A stretch of DNA of 64,000 nt from SURF-28 sp034521465. Lineage in GTDB: Bacteria; Bacteroidota; Ignavibacteria; Ignavibacteriales; Melioribacteraceae. Each line of letters opens with the position of its first letter. Within the stretch, counting starts at the first letter, position 1. A program made the position numbers and the translations under genes. Where the stretch lies: positions 248,001 through 312,000 of the forward strand of contig JAXHMN010000008.1 in NCBI GenBank assembly GCA_034521465.1. The letters are read 5' to 3'. The notes below the pieces were generated by a model. It was given only the letters and a program-made list of their open reading frames with translations. It ran no database searches and was not told the origin of the DNA. This document shows, piece by piece, positions 1 through 10,189 of this stretch.

Positions 1-57
1 AATAACTTGCGCAGATAATAACTGCACCAAGAATAAAATTAAAATTGCTATCTTCAT
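1..57 (-). CDS. N-terminus of an exported protein (partial, runs off window)
   Basis: An ATG at 57-55 on the minus strand opens a frame that stays open to the window edge. Its 19 residues begin MKIAILILFLVQLLSAQ, a short positive start, a hydrophobic stretch and an A-x-A-like end typical of a Sec signal peptide. It lies 14 bases after the stop of the CoA-binding gene on the same strand and so is probably the next gene of that operon. The mature protein lies outside the window, so no function can be given. Confidence 0.55.
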   Translation of the reverse strand, partial: MKIAILILFLVQLLSAQVI

Positions 58-71
58 CAGTCGGAAAGTTT

Positions 72-476
72 TCAGTTGCTTTTGCAATAAGAATGCATTA
101 CAGCAATGCATGTATCTTGGACTGTTTCAATGCCCGCTTCGCTCACCTCTTTGATAGCTTCATCGTTTCTAATACCGAGCTGCAGCCATAATACTTTTGG
201 TTTAATCTTTTTTACAGCATCCACCAATTCCGGAATGTGTTCGGATTTTCTGAATACATCAACAATATCAATTTCGAAAGGAATATCTTCTAATGATGGG
301 TAAACCTCTATATCACCGGCTTTTGAGATGGCGGGATTTACTCCCACCACCTCATAACCATTTCTAACTAAATATTCGGCAATTTCTCTGCTTGTTCTAT
401 TTGGATTATGAGAAATTCCGTAGACTGCAATCTTTTTTGCATTCTTTAATATTTCACAATACTTATCATCTTTCAT
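72..476 (-). CDS. CoA-binding domain protein (YccU-like)
   Basis: A protein of about 134 residues from the ATG at 476; the frame is open further upstream but that part overlaps gcvP. The sequence KKIAVYGISHNPNRTSREIA followed by GYEVVGVNPA and then LWLQLGI fits the stand-alone CoA-binding fold (Rossmann-like, YccU family). The biochemical role of this family is not established. Its ATG overlaps the gcvP stop by one base (TAATG), which implies translational coupling. The same one-base overlap recurs at several other junctions in the window. The family call is fairly secure, the function unknown. Confidence 0.8.
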   Translation of the reverse strand: MKDDKYCEILKNAKKIAVYGISHNPNRTSREIAEYLVRNGYEVVGVNPAISKAGDIEVYPSLEDIPFEIDIVDVFRKSEHIPELVDAVKKIKPKVLWLQLGIRNDEAIKEVSEAGIETVQDTCIAVMHSYCKSN

Positions 477-3370
477 TATAAAACTACCTCTTGTTCGTAT
501 TCTTCTAAGGGTGGACAAGTGCAAACTAAATTTCTGTCGCCATATGCATTATCTACTCTTCCGACACTTGTCCAGAATTTGTTATCTCTTACCCAAACAG
601 ACGGATACCCTGCTTTCTCTCTTGAATACGAGTGCGTCCAATCATCGGCAATTAAATCCTCTGCAGTATGTGGTGCATTTTTTAGAACATTATCATCTTT
701 ATCAACTTTGCCTTCTTCTATTTCTCTAATTTCTTCTCTAATTGAAATCATTGCTTCAATGAAACGGTCAAGTTCTGCTTTTGTTTTCACTTTCAGTTGG
801 TTCAACCATAAAGGTACCGGGCACGGGAAAAGAAACAGTCGGTGCATGATAACTATAATCCATTAATCTTTTTGCGATATCTTCAGCGTCAATATTAACA
901 GAGTGCTTAAATTCGCGCAAGTCAAAAATAAGTTCATGACCTACTAAATTGTTTCTTCCGCTGTAGAGTACTTTATAATGTTTTTCAAGTTTTGATTTAA
1001 TATAATTCGCATTAAGTATGGCAATTTGAGTTGCTTTGGTTAAACCGTTTACACCCATCATCTTAATATATGCATAAGAAATAACGAGAATTGATGCGCT
1101 TCCCCATGGAGCAGCAGAAATTGAGGGTATTGATTTTTCTCTGTTAATATCTATCACAGGATGTCCCGGAAGAAATGGTGCGAGTTTATCGTTAGCGGAA
1201 ATTGGTCCCATTCCGGGTCCGCCGCCGCCATGTGGAATTGTAAATGTTTTATGTAAGTTCAAGTGAACAACATCAGCACCGATTTCAGCAGGAGTTGTTA
1301 AACCAACTTGTGCGTTCATATTTGCACCGTCTAAGTAAACGAGTCCACCGTTTTGATGAACAACATCACATAATTCTTTTATGTCTTCTTCAAAAACACC
1401 GTGCGTAGAAGGATAAGTTACCATTAAAGCCGAAAGAGTATCTTTATACTTTTCCGATTTTTCGCGTAAGTCATTCACATCTATATTACCTTCATCATCA
1501 CATTTAACAACCACAACTTTACCGCCCGCCATAACAGCACTTGCCGGATTTGTACCGTGAGCAGAAGAAGGAATTAAAACAACATTTCTTTGATCCTCAC
1601 CTCTATCTTTATGATAAGCACGTATAACCATTAATCCGGAGTACTCACCTTGTGCTCCCGAGTTCGGTTGTAACGATGTAGCTGTAAAACCGGTTAATGC
1701 ATTAAGATATGATTCAAGTTCTTCGAAAAGTTGAGTATAACCTTGTGCTTGTTCACGCGGTGCAAATGGATGAAGCATCGCAAATTCCGGCCATGAAATT
1801 CCATACATCTCCGTAGTTGCATTTAACTTCATTGTGCAGGAACCAAGCGGAATCATTGATGTTGTTAATGATAAATCTTTCTTTTCAAGTTTTTTGATAT
1901 ACCTGAGCATCTCATGTTCAGAGTAATATGAATTAAATTTTGGATGAACTAAATATTCACTCTTTCTTACTAGTACATCTTCCCAATTATTATTCACACT
2001 ATCTGCAACTTTATCTAAATCGGTTATTTCTTTTTCAATTACTTTGCCTAAGATATCGATAATTTCTTTTACATCCTCCATTGTAACTTTTTCATGAAGT
2101 GAGATACCAATATGATTGTCTTCAAAGTAACGGAAATTCATTTCTCGTTTTTCGGCTAATTCTTTTACTTTATTTTTCTGCTCGTTCGATTGCAATTTGA
2201 CTTTTAAAGTATCAAAGAAATACTCATTAGTCTGTTCTAGTCCTAATTGCTTTACGGTTTCATTAAGCAGAAGTGTGAAGTTATTTATTCTTTCGGCAAT
2301 CTTTTTCAATCCTTTTGGGCCGTGGTAGGCAGCATACATGCCGGCCATAACAGCTAAAAGTACTTGTGCCGTGCAAATATTGCTTGTTGCTCGTTCACGC
2401 TTAATGTGTTGTTCACGAGTTTGCAGCGCCATTCTATATGCGTTTCTTCCGTGTGAATCGACTGAAACGCCGATGATTCTTCCAGGCACTTGTCGTCTTA
2501 AATTCCTCTCTAGTTGCAAAGTAAGCCGCATGCGGACCACCATAACCCATTGGGACACCAAATCTTTGTGCAGTACCAACAACCACATCTGTTCCAAATT
2601 CTCCGGGAGGTGTCAATATTGCTAAGGATAATAGATCGGCAGCAACAGTTGAATAAATCCCCTTCTCACTTGCTGCTTTAATTATTGGCTCGATGTTTAT
2701 TATTTCTCCATCATTGTTTGGATACTGGAGTAGAATTCCGAACACGTCATCTGTTAATTTGTCTGCGGTGATTTTTTCTATCCTAAGATCAATGCCATAA
2801 GATTCCGAACGCGTTTTAAGCACATCTAAAGTTTGTGGGAAAGTATTCTCATCAACCAAAAAAACGTTCGATTTTTTCTTGTCACCTTTTCTAACCGAAT
2901 AGAGCATAGACATTGCTTCAGCGACTGCGGTAGCTTCATCAAGCAATGATGCGTTTGCTAATTCCATTCCGGTTAGATCCGTAACCATAGTCTGAAAATT
3001 CACCAATGCTTCAAGTCGTCCTTGCGAAATCTCAGCTTGATACGGCGTATATTGTGTGTACCAGCCTGGATTTTCAAGAATATTTCTTTGGATTACACCT
3101 GGTGTTATAGTTGGGTAATATCCCATACCAATGTAGGATTTAAACTTTGTTCTTGACTGCAACTTTTTTCAGATGATTCATGAACTCAAATTCTGATTGG
3201 GCTGTTGGAAGTTCTAATTTTTCATCAAGTCTTATTCCTTTTGGTATAGTCTTATCAATTAGTTCATCAATTGACGAAAGCTTTAATTCATCAAGCATTT
3301 CATTAATTTCTTGTTCATTAGGACCGATATGGCGGTCAACAAAACGATCATAAAATTCAAATTTTTCCAT
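476..3370 (-). CDS. gcvP: Glycine dehydrogenase (decarboxylating), P-protein
   Basis: This is the PLP-dependent P-protein of the glycine cleavage system, which decarboxylates glycine and passes the aminomethyl group to the lipoyl H-protein. The N-terminus has the family hallmark FVDRHIGPNEQEI. The middle has PGRIIGVSVDSHGRNAYRMA, and the C-terminal half has VVHLNLHKTFTIPHGGGGPG, whose lysine should bind PLP. Translation runs through three frames, with shifts near 3155, 2500 and 795. Joined, the parts give about 960 residues, the usual length of the single-chain P-protein, and all segments are collinear, so sequencing indels are likelier than decay. No gcvT or gcvH is seen nearby. Confidence 0.93.
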
Positions 3371-3518
3371 AGTAGATTCTTTTATTTTTGTGAGCGTACT
3401 TTAGTTAATTTTTTTGAATACGAAATATACACAGATTTCTATGTACTACTAAATTCGTATTTATTTTATTTGGAATAAATTATTGTGGAGAGCTAAATTT
3501 TCAAACAAAATTTCTTTT

Positions 3519-4292
3519 TTATTGGTTCAGTTTATCTAATGCATTTTTGGCTGCATTTTGTTCGGCGGTTTTCTTACTCTTTCCGATACCGGCCCCAAAT
3601 GTATCACCATCAATTAACACCGATACGGTAAATTCTTTATCGTGCTCGGGGCCTTCTTCTTTGATAACATTATAGACCGGTGAACTGAAACCTTGTGAAT
3701 GAGCATATTCAAGAAGTTTTCCCTTAAAATTTCGATCGGCAGGTAACTCACCATCTAAAGTGTTTGGTTCGATAATCCATTTATAAACAATATCCTTTGT
3801 TGTGTTGAACCCCTGGTCTAAATAAATTGCGCCAATTATTGCTTCGAGTGCATCAGCCAAAATTGTGTTCAAGCCGGTGCTGGATCCGTTTACAAATCTA
3901 CTGTCATAGAGTATAAAATTTTGAAGTCCCATTGCAGCAGCAGCTTTTGCTAAAGCATCTCTATTTACCATTAATGAGCGGTACTTTGTTAAAAACCCCT
4001 CTTCTTTGTCCTCGAATGTTAAAAATAAATGCTGAGAAACGATCAAACCAAGTACTGAATCTCCGAGAAATTCTAATCGTTCATTTGATTTGTTTAGTTG
4101 TGGAATTAGTTCAAGGTATGAACGGTGCGTTAAAGCTTTTACAAAATAAGTGGGATCATTAATTGAAAAATCAAAAAACTTTTCTAGTTGAGCAGTTTTT
4201 TCTTCAATTATTCGTTCAAGTTTTTTTTCTTGATTTATCGTTTTTTGTTTAAAAAAAACCGATTTAATTCGAGTGAAAATCTGCCCTAACAA
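3519..4292 (-). CDS. rnc: Ribonuclease III
   Basis: This double-strand-specific endoribonuclease acts in rRNA processing and dsRNA turnover. The intact 257-residue frame carries the RNase III signature NERLEFLGDSVLG near residues 70-82, with acidic metal ligands there and in the later DALEAIIGAIYLD helix. A C-terminal dsRNA-binding domain spans about residues 186-255 and ends in GKSKKTAEQNAAKNALDKL. The N-terminal 40 residues are a basic, lysine-rich extension. It lies two bases after fabF on the same strand, the usual fab-rnc order, and is the last gene of the lipid operon before a 148-base gap to gcvP. Confidence 0.95.
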   Translation of the reverse strand: MLGQIFTRIKSVFFKQKTINQEKKLERIIEEKTAQLEKFFDFSINDPTYFVKALTHRSYLELIPQLNKSNERLEFLGDSVLGLIVSQHLFLTFEDKEEGFLTKYRSLMVNRDALAKAAAAMGLQNFILYDSRFVNGSSTGLNTILADALEAIIGAIYLDQGFNTTKDIVYKWIIEPNTLDGELPADRNFKGKLLEYAHSQGFSSPVYNVIKEEGPEHDKEFTVSVLIDGDTFGAGIGKSKKTAEQNAAKNALDKLNQ

Positions 4293-4294
4293 TC

Positions 4295-5539
4295 TTATCC
4301 TTCAAATTTTTTGAACAACAGTGATGCATTATGTCCCCCAAATCCAAATGTATTTGAGATAGCATATCTAACTTCACGTTCCTTACCAACCTTTGGAGTA
4401 TAATCTAGATCGCAGAGAGGATCCGGTTCGTCTAAATTAATTGTAGGTGGAATGAAACTATGTTCAATTGCCAAAATAGTTGCAGCTGCTTCAACCGCAC
4501 CGGCTGCACCGAGTAAATGTCCTGTCATTGATTTTGTTGAACTAATTGCCATCTTATAAGCATGATCTCCGAAGAGATTTTTGATTGCTGCTGTTTCATT
4601 TTCATCGTTTAGTGGGGTTGACGTACCATGTGCATTGATGTAATCAACTTCGGTTGTTTCAACTTGCCCATCCTTTAAAGCTTCTCTCATTGAACGGAAA
4701 GCGCCTTCTCCCTCGGGTGGCGGAGCAGTAACATGGAAAGCGTCTCCGGTTAAGCCAGCACCGATAATTTCCGCATAAATTTTAGCTCCTCTTGCTTTAG
4801 CATGTTCAAGTTCTTCTAATATTAGAGTTCCTCCACCTTCACCCATAACAAAGCCATTCCTATCTTTGTCAAATGGACGAGAAGCTTCTTTAGGGCGATC
4901 GTTCCAAGTTGAAATTGCACGGGATGCGTTAAATCCGCCAATTGCCATTTGCGTGATAGCGGCTTCAGAACCACCGGTAACCATTAAATCGGCAGAATTT
5001 CTTTGAATGAGGAAAAAAGCATCGGCAATTGCGTGCGATGAAGTTGCGCAAGCTGATGTTGTTGCGTAATTCGGTCCTTTTAATCCGTAGCGGATTGAGA
5101 TTTGTCCGGCAGCTATATCCGAGATCATCATTGGAACAAAGAAAGGACTGATCTTTCGTGGACCACCATCAAAAAATGCTTTTATTTGTTTTTCTAAAGT
5201 ATCCATTCCGCCGATTCCACTACCAAAGACAACACCAATACGTTCTCTATCTTCTTTGTCAAAATTTAATTTGGAATCTTCAACAGCCATGACAGCAGTT
5301 GCTAGAGCAAACTGAGTAAAGAGATCCATTCTGCGTGCTGCCTTTTTATCCATGAACTGCTCCGGATCAAAATTTTTGACTTCACACGCAAATTTTGTTG
5401 CAAATGCAGCCGGATCAAAATAAGTAATAGGGCCGGCACCGCTGGTACCCTTTTTCAAATTTTCCCAAAACTCCGATAAATTATTTCCGATTGGCGTAAC
5501 TACACCTAACCCTGTAATGACTACTCGTCTTTTCTGCAT
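4295..5539 (-). CDS. fabF: Beta-ketoacyl-ACP synthase II
   Basis: FabF condenses malonyl-ACP with acyl-ACP in fatty-acid elongation. From the ATG at 5539 the protein is 414 residues, normal for the family, and begins MQKRRVVITGLGVVTPIGNN. The nucleophile is the cysteine in TTSACATSSHA (about residue 164), and the two histidines lie in INAHGTSTPLND and SMTGHLLGAAGA. A longer open frame to 5611 would read back through the hairpin after acpP and is rejected as the start. The frame is intact. It follows acpP after an 84-base gap that contains a probable terminator, so it may be made at a lower level than ACP. Confidence 0.96.
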   Translation of the reverse strand: MQKRRVVITGLGVVTPIGNNLSEFWENLKKGTSGAGPITYFDPAAFATKFACEVKNFDPEQFMDKKAARRMDLFTQFALATAVMAVEDSKLNFDKEDRERIGVVFGSGIGGMDTLEKQIKAFFDGGPRKISPFFVPMMISDIAAGQISIRYGLKGPNYATTSACATSSHAIADAFFLIQRNSADLMVTGGSEAAITQMAIGGFNASRAISTWNDRPKEASRPFDKDRNGFVMGEGGGTLILEELEHAKARGAKIYAEIIGAGLTGDAFHVTAPPPEGEGAFRSMREALKDGQVETTEVDYINAHGTSTPLNDENETAAIKNLFGDHAYKMAISSTKSMTGHLLGAAGAVEAAATILAIEHSFIPPTINLDEPDPLCDLDYTPKVGKEREVRYAISNTFGFGGHNASLLFKKFEG

Positions 5540-5580
5540 AATTATTTGACCTGAATTATTTGGACACTTTGACTTGCTAA

Positions 5581-5609
5581 TAAAAGAAAGACCACGAAAG
5601 TTCGTGGCC
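5581..5609 (-). terminator. Rho-independent hairpin between acpP and fabF
   Basis: On the minus strand, 5609-5601 (GGCCACGAA) pairs with 5598-5590 (TTCGTGGTC). This makes a nine-pair stem with one G-U pair, followed at once by TTTCTTTTA. It lies 15 bases after the acpP stop and 42 bases before the fabF start. The geometry is that of an intrinsic terminator, probably partial, which would let acpP be transcribed in excess of fabF and rnc. Confidence 0.7.
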
Positions 5610-5623
5610 AATCAAAAAAGTAC

Positions 5624-5860
5624 TTATTCGCCTTTATGTTCTTTCAAGTAACTAACTGCGTCTCCGACAGTTGCTATTTTTTCAGCATCTTCATCAGGAA
5701 TTGAAAGATCAAATTCTGATTCAAAACCCATTACGAGTTCAACAATATCAAGAGAATCTGCGCCTAAATCGTTTGTAAAAGAAGCTTCGGGTGCAATTTG
5801 TGATTCTTCGACCCCAAGTTTATCCATAATGATTTCTTTTACTTTTGCTTCAATATCCAT
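5624..5860 (-). CDS. acpP: Acyl carrier protein
   Basis: A small acidic carrier that holds growing acyl chains on 4'-phosphopantetheine. The 78-residue frame has the attachment site GADSLDIVELVM with serine about residue 36. It also has the usual acidic helices (FESEFDLSIPDEDAEKI). It sits between fabG and fabF on the same strand, the standard position. The frame is intact, and a likely terminator follows it at 5581-5609. Confidence 0.97.
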   Translation of the reverse strand: MDIEAKVKEIIMDKLGVEESQIAPEASFTNDLGADSLDIVELVMGFESEFDLSIPDEDAEKIATVGDAVSYLKEHKGE

Positions 5861-5904
5861 ATTAACTCCTATAAAGTTTTTGGTTGTATTGTTTTTTTAT
5901 GAAT

Positions 5905-6642
5905 TTACATTACCATGCCGCCATCAACGGCGATAGTTTGCCCGGTTATATAATCAGAATCCGGACTTGCAAGAAATGCGACAACTTTTGCTACATCCTC
6001 ACCTTTCCCAATTCGCTTCAGCGGGATAGCACTAGTAATATTTTCTTTCTGTTTATCGTTTAATTTATCTGTCATATTTGATTCGATGAACCCGGGTGCA
6101 ACTGCGTTTACACATATATTGCGGGATGCAAATTCTTTTGCAGTTGATTTAGTAAGCCCGACAACACCCGCCTTCGAAGCAACATAATTTGCTTGTCCCG
6201 GATTTCCTATCAAACCAACAACAGATGAGATATTAATAATTTTTCCGTATCTCTTCCCCATCATTGGTTTAATGACCGCCTTTGTGTAATTGAAAACACT
6301 CTTTAAATTTGCTTGAATCACCGAGTCAAAATCGTCTTCGGTCATTCTTAAAAGTAAATTGTCTTTTGTGATACCAGCATTGTTAACTAATATATCAAGG
6401 TGACCTAATTTTTCCAAAGCAAATTTTACAGTTTCCTCAGCTTCGTTAAATTTTGAAGCATCTGCTTTGAAAGAGTAAATTTTTGATTTAGGATGCTTGT
6501 TGACAATTTCTTTTGCGGCTTCTTCAGAATTTTGATAAGTAAAGACAACTTCACATCCTTCACTTAAAAAGTGTTCAACAATTGCTTTGCCTATTCCTCG
6601 CGTTCCACCAGTAATAAGTGCTTTTTTACCTTCTAATTTCAA
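5905..6642 (-). CDS. fabG: 3-oxoacyl-ACP reductase
   Basis: This NADPH-dependent short-chain reductase carries out the first reduction of the fatty-acid cycle. The 245-residue frame has the nucleotide loop GGTRGIG at residues 12-18, NNAG near 87-90, and the catalytic set of Ser about 140 (INISS), Tyr about 153 and Lys about 157 (NYVASKAG). The C-terminus YITGQTIAVDGGMVM is typical of FabG. It is intact. It is separated from fabD by one extra gene (6648-7244), which interrupts the common fabD-fabG pairing. Confidence 0.95.
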   Translation of the reverse strand: MKLEGKKALITGGTRGIGKAIVEHFLSEGCEVVFTYQNSEEAAKEIVNKHPKSKIYSFKADASKFNEAEETVKFALEKLGHLDILVNNAGITKDNLLLRMTEDDFDSVIQANLKSVFNYTKAVIKPMMGKRYGKIINISSVVGLIGNPGQANYVASKAGVVGLTKSTAKEFASRNICVNAVAPGFIESNMTDKLNDKQKENITSAIPLKRIGKGEDVAKVVAFLASPDSDYITGQTIAVDGGMVM

Positions 6643-6647
6643 TTCTG

Positions 6648-7244
6648 TTATTTTCCGTTTTTCTTGAAATATTCTTTTCTATAATCTTCTAACTCTTTGA
6701 AGCCCTCTTCGCCGAGGAGATGTTTTATTTCTTCCTTACAACAATCGTAGATAGTTGAATCTTGATTTTCAGGTTTATTACAGTAGTGTAATCTGTTTAA
6801 ATGATCATCATCTACCGTAAGAGCACCTTCATAAATTACTAAAGGAAATAATATACAATATAACGGTTTATATTTCCACTTGTGAGAATCTTTCTCTTCC
6901 ATACCGATCTTTTGCAAAGTACAGTAACCCTGCCGATCTAAAAAAACACATTTGCCATTATGCAACTCAGTTCCTACTGCCCAGCCAGAATCAAAATCTT
7001 CATCTTCTTCGGCTTCTTCAAACCACTTTTTAACGTCTTTTGTCTGAGAATCATCCATTGCATCTTTTATGCGGTCTTTCATCTCGATAATTTTTTCGTA
7101 TTCTGCATAATCGGTATAAACTCCGTAATAACAACACTCGCCCGAGCAAATGCAGACGTCGCATGCTTTAACAAATTTATGCGTAAAAATTAACGGATCA
7201 ATCCACAAACCGTTAATTTGTTTTTCAAATTGTTGTTCAGACAC
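6648..7244 (-). CDS. DUF3109-type cysteine-cluster protein
   Basis: A 198-residue soluble protein that appears to start at GTG 7244-7242, sharing one base with the fabD stop (TAGTG). It has scattered cysteines in CDVCICSGECCYYGVY near the N-terminus, then GKCVFLDRQGYCTLQ, KPLYCILFPL, LHYCNKPEN and YDCCKEE. The pattern matches the DUF3109/YkgJ-like family proposed to bind zinc or iron; no activity is established. Its insertion inside a fab operon, five bases before fabG, suggests a link to lipid synthesis or metal status, but that is inference. The family call is from memory of the cysteine pattern. Confidence 0.72.
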   Translation of the reverse strand: MSEQQFEKQINGLWIDPLIFTHKFVKACDVCICSGECCYYGVYTDYAEYEKIIEMKDRIKDAMDDSQTKDVKKWFEEAEEDEDFDSGWAVGTELHNGKCVFLDRQGYCTLQKIGMEEKDSHKWKYKPLYCILFPLVIYEGALTVDDDHLNRLHYCNKPENQDSTIYDCCKEEIKHLLGEEGFKELEDYRKEYFKKNGK

Positions 7245-8158
7245 TAAAGGAACCTTTCTACATCTTCGTATTTTTCAATTCCGTAAAATTTAACATCCGG
7301 ATTGATTCGTTTAACGAGACCTTGTAAAACTTTACCCGGTCCAATTTCAATAAATTCTTTTGCGCCATCTTTAATCATATTATTGATTGTTTCTTCCCAA
7401 CGCACCGGAGAGTCAAGTTGACGATAGAGTAAATTTTTTATTTCATTTTTATTTGTTACCGGCTTTGCCGTAACGTTTGCATAGACAGGAAATTTTCCGT
7501 CATAGAATGGAGTTTCATCCAATTTTTCTTTGAATTTTTCTTTTGCGCTGTTCATTAGTGGTGAATGAAATGCACCACTTACAACTAACTCTTTTACGAG
7601 TTTAGCTCCTTCTTCTTTAGCAATTTTCATAGCTTCGTGCACTCCGTCAATCGATCCGGAAATTACAATTTGTCCGGGAGAATTAAAGTTAGCACACTGA
7701 ACAACATTCTTTTCAGAAACTCTTTTACAAATATCTTCTAACTTTTCGGGAGCCATTCCTAAAACGGCAGCCATTGTACCGGGTTCTTCTTTTCCGGCTT
7801 GGAGCATTAATTCTCCGCGTTTTCTGACTAACTTAACCGCATCATAATATTGAATTGCTTTTGATGCAACTAAAGCTGAATATTCACCGAGTGAATGTCC
7901 CGCTGCCATGTCAGGATCCATTAATCTAATAATGCTACTTAAAATTACCGAATGAACAAAGATTGCCGGCTGTGTTACGTCCGTCTGCTTGAGTGCTTCT
8001 TCGGGTCCGTTAAACATAATGTGAGAAAGTTGAACACCGGTTGCTTCTTCGGCGGTTAAAATCATTTCTTTGGCTTCAACAGATTTTTCATATAGGTCTT
8101 TCGCCATTCCAACATATTGCGAACCTTGACCGGGAAATAAATAAGCTCTTTTACTCAT
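7244..8158 (-). CDS. fabD: Malonyl-CoA:ACP transacylase
   Basis: FabD moves malonyl from CoA to ACP to supply FabF and FabH. From ATG 8158 it is 304 residues and starts MSKRAYLFPGQGSQYVGMAK. The nucleophile motif AAGHSLGEYSAL places Ser about residue 89; a second histidine lies in VSGAFHSPLM and the family glutamine in the GQGSQ loop. The start ATG overlaps the fabH stop by one base (TAATG). A longer open frame to 8194 runs into fabH and is not needed. The frame is intact. Confidence 0.95.
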   Translation of the reverse strand: MSKRAYLFPGQGSQYVGMAKDLYEKSVEAKEMILTAEEATGVQLSHIMFNGPEEALKQTDVTQPAIFVHSVILSSIIRLMDPDMAAGHSLGEYSALVASKAIQYYDAVKLVRKRGELMLQAGKEEPGTMAAVLGMAPEKLEDICKRVSEKNVVQCANFNSPGQIVISGSIDGVHEAMKIAKEEGAKLVKELVVSGAFHSPLMNSAKEKFKEKLDETPFYDGKFPVYANVTAKPVTNKNEIKNLLYRQLDSPVRWEETINNMIKDGAKEFIEIGPGKVLQGLVKRINPDVKFYGIEKYEDVERFL

Positions 8159-9159
8159 TAATCCATACCCCAAGTTAAATACATTGAACCCCAAGTATAA
8201 CCTGCTCCAAAAGCGGCTAATATTAAATTGTCACCTTTTTTCAGTTTACCATCCCTATAATATTCTGTTAAGCATAGTGGAATTGTAGCAGCGGTTGTGT
8301 TGCCGTATTTATGAATGTTTATCATGACTTGATCTTTGTCAATTCCCATTCTCTTTGCGGTGGCATCAATAATTCTAAGATTTGCCTGATGCGGCACTAA
8401 ATAAGCAACGTCTTCCGACTTTAAATTATTCTTTTCCATTATTTCAACAGACACATCCGCCATACCTTTAACGGCAACTTTAAAAACTGCCTTACCATCT
8501 TGGTATATGAAATGATGTTTATTATCAATCGTTTCATGAGTTGCCGGCATTGCGCTTCCGCCCGCTTTCATGTATAAACTTTCTTTTCCTCTTCCATCGA
8601 CTCTTAAAATCGAATCGTGTATTCCATATTTGTCGTCCGTTGTTGGTTCGAGTAAGACTGCGGAGGCAGCATCGCCGAAGAGAATACAAGTGTTTCGATC
8701 TGTGTAATCGGTAATAGCGCTCATTTTGTCGGAGCCCACGACAATTACTTTTTTATAATTTCCACTTTCGATCAAACTTGCGCCGGTTTGAAGAGCGAAT
8801 AAAAATCCGCTGCAAGCTGCAGAGAGATCAAATCCCCATGCTTTATTTGCTCCGATTTTTTCTTGAACCAAACATGCAGACGCAGGGAAAAACATATCCG
8901 GTGTAACGGTAGGAACAATAATTACATCAATTTCATCTCTATCTATGTCTTTATCCTTCAGCATATCTTCTATTGCTAATGCGGCCATATCGCTGGTTGC
9001 ACCGTTTTCCATTTTTCTACGTTCTTTAATACCGGTACGTGCTTGAATCCATTCATCATTTGTATCGACAATGGATTCAAAATACTCATTATCCATTACT
9101 TTGTCGGGGACATACATCCCCACAGCGGTAATTGCAGCTTTCAATTTATTTGATTGCAT
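8158..9159 (-). CDS. fabH: Beta-ketoacyl-ACP synthase III
   Basis: FabH starts fatty-acid synthesis by condensing an acyl-CoA primer with malonyl-ACP. The 333-residue intact frame has the nucleophilic Cys about residue 116 in DLSAACSGFLFAL, the histidine in YLVPHQANLRIID and the asparagine in IHKYGNTTAATIPL. It ends with the typical GAGYTWGSMYL. The start overlaps the end of plsX by 14 bases, as expected for this operon. Confidence 0.96.
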   Translation of the reverse strand: MQSNKLKAAITAVGMYVPDKVMDNEYFESIVDTNDEWIQARTGIKERRKMENGATSDMAALAIEDMLKDKDIDRDEIDVIIVPTVTPDMFFPASACLVQEKIGANKAWGFDLSAACSGFLFALQTGASLIESGNYKKVIVVGSDKMSAITDYTDRNTCILFGDAASAVLLEPTTDDKYGIHDSILRVDGRGKESLYMKAGGSAMPATHETIDNKHHFIYQDGKAVFKVAVKGMADVSVEIMEKNNLKSEDVAYLVPHQANLRIIDATAKRMGIDKDQVMINIHKYGNTTAATIPLCLTEYYRDGKLKKGDNLILAAFGAGYTWGSMYLTWGMD

Positions 9160-10178
9160 ACTCTTTTATTGATTCCTCAAATTTTTGGAGAATATTTAAT
9201 TCGTGCATTTCTTTCGCACGCAAAACCATATTCTTGATTGCTAGTGGCGTACTTGAACCATGACCAATAATACTAATTCCGTTAACACCGAGAAGCGGTA
9301 TTCCGCCATGATGTTGATAATCCATATCTCTAAGCGCTACTTTAAGTGCACTTTTTGTCATTAGCGCTTTGAACTTATTTAGAATACCACCGTCAGCATA
9401 ACTTCTCAATTTCAGCTTTTAAAAATCCGATAACACTTTCGCCAAATTTTAGAACAATATTACCTACAAACCCATCACAAACAATGACATCAATATTTCC
9501 GTTAAGTACATCTCTCCCCTCAACATTTCCCACGTAATTCAATTTCGATTCGTTCAATAATTTGTGGGCTGCAAATGTTAATTCATTTCCCTTTTCTTCC
9601 TCTTCACCAACACTCAACAAACCAACTTTAGGTTTTTCGATGCCATAAATTTCTTGGCTGAAAATGGTTCCTAAAATTGCATACTCAAATAGATGCTGTG
9701 CTTTTGAATCTACACTAGCTCCGGCATCAAACAATAATGTAAACTTGCCCGTTTCATTTGGGAACGAAGCTCCGATTGTTGGTCTGCCCACACTGGGAAT
9801 TCTCCCGATGATCAAAGTGGATGCGGCTAATACTGCTCCGGTATTTCCTGCGCTTACAAATGCATCTGCTTTTTTATCCTTTACTAGTTGGGACCCAACA
9901 ACAATTGAAGAATTTTTCTTAGTTCTAATTGCAGCAGTCGGGCTATCGGACATTTTTATTTGCTCGGGTGCGTGAACTATATTTTCTTCCGGGAAAGAAA
10001 GATCTTCTTTTTTAATTACTTCTAAAATTTTTGACTTCTCTCCAACAAGCAAAAGTTCAAAATCCTTTTTTTCATTAAATGCTTGCAATGCACCAACGAC
10101 GTCATTACGGGAGCGAAAGTCACTCCCCATTGCGTCAACTGCTATTTTGCAATTTGAATTTTCTGAAAGGTTAGTCAT
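9146..10178 (-). CDS. plsX: Phosphate acyltransferase PlsX (one frame disruption)
   Basis: PlsX makes acyl-phosphate from acyl-ACP for phospholipid synthesis. The N-terminal part begins CKIAVDAMGSDFRSRNDVVG and contains APEQIKMSD, SAGNTGAVLAAS and LLSVGEEEEKGNE, all PlsX landmarks. The end (RSYADGGILNKFKALM and GINGVSIIGHGSS-type sequence) continues in another frame. The shift lies near 9400, where one extra T would give ...EILRSYADGG. The total is about 343 residues, normal for PlsX. Because the gene is essential in most bacteria of this kind and sits in an otherwise clean operon, an indel error is likely. Confidence 0.92.
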
Positions 10179-10189
10179 ATTCCGAAGAA

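Noticed and set aside
9664..9975. A 103-codon open frame on the plus strand
   Set aside because: It is antisense to plsX, whose motifs are clear on the other strand.
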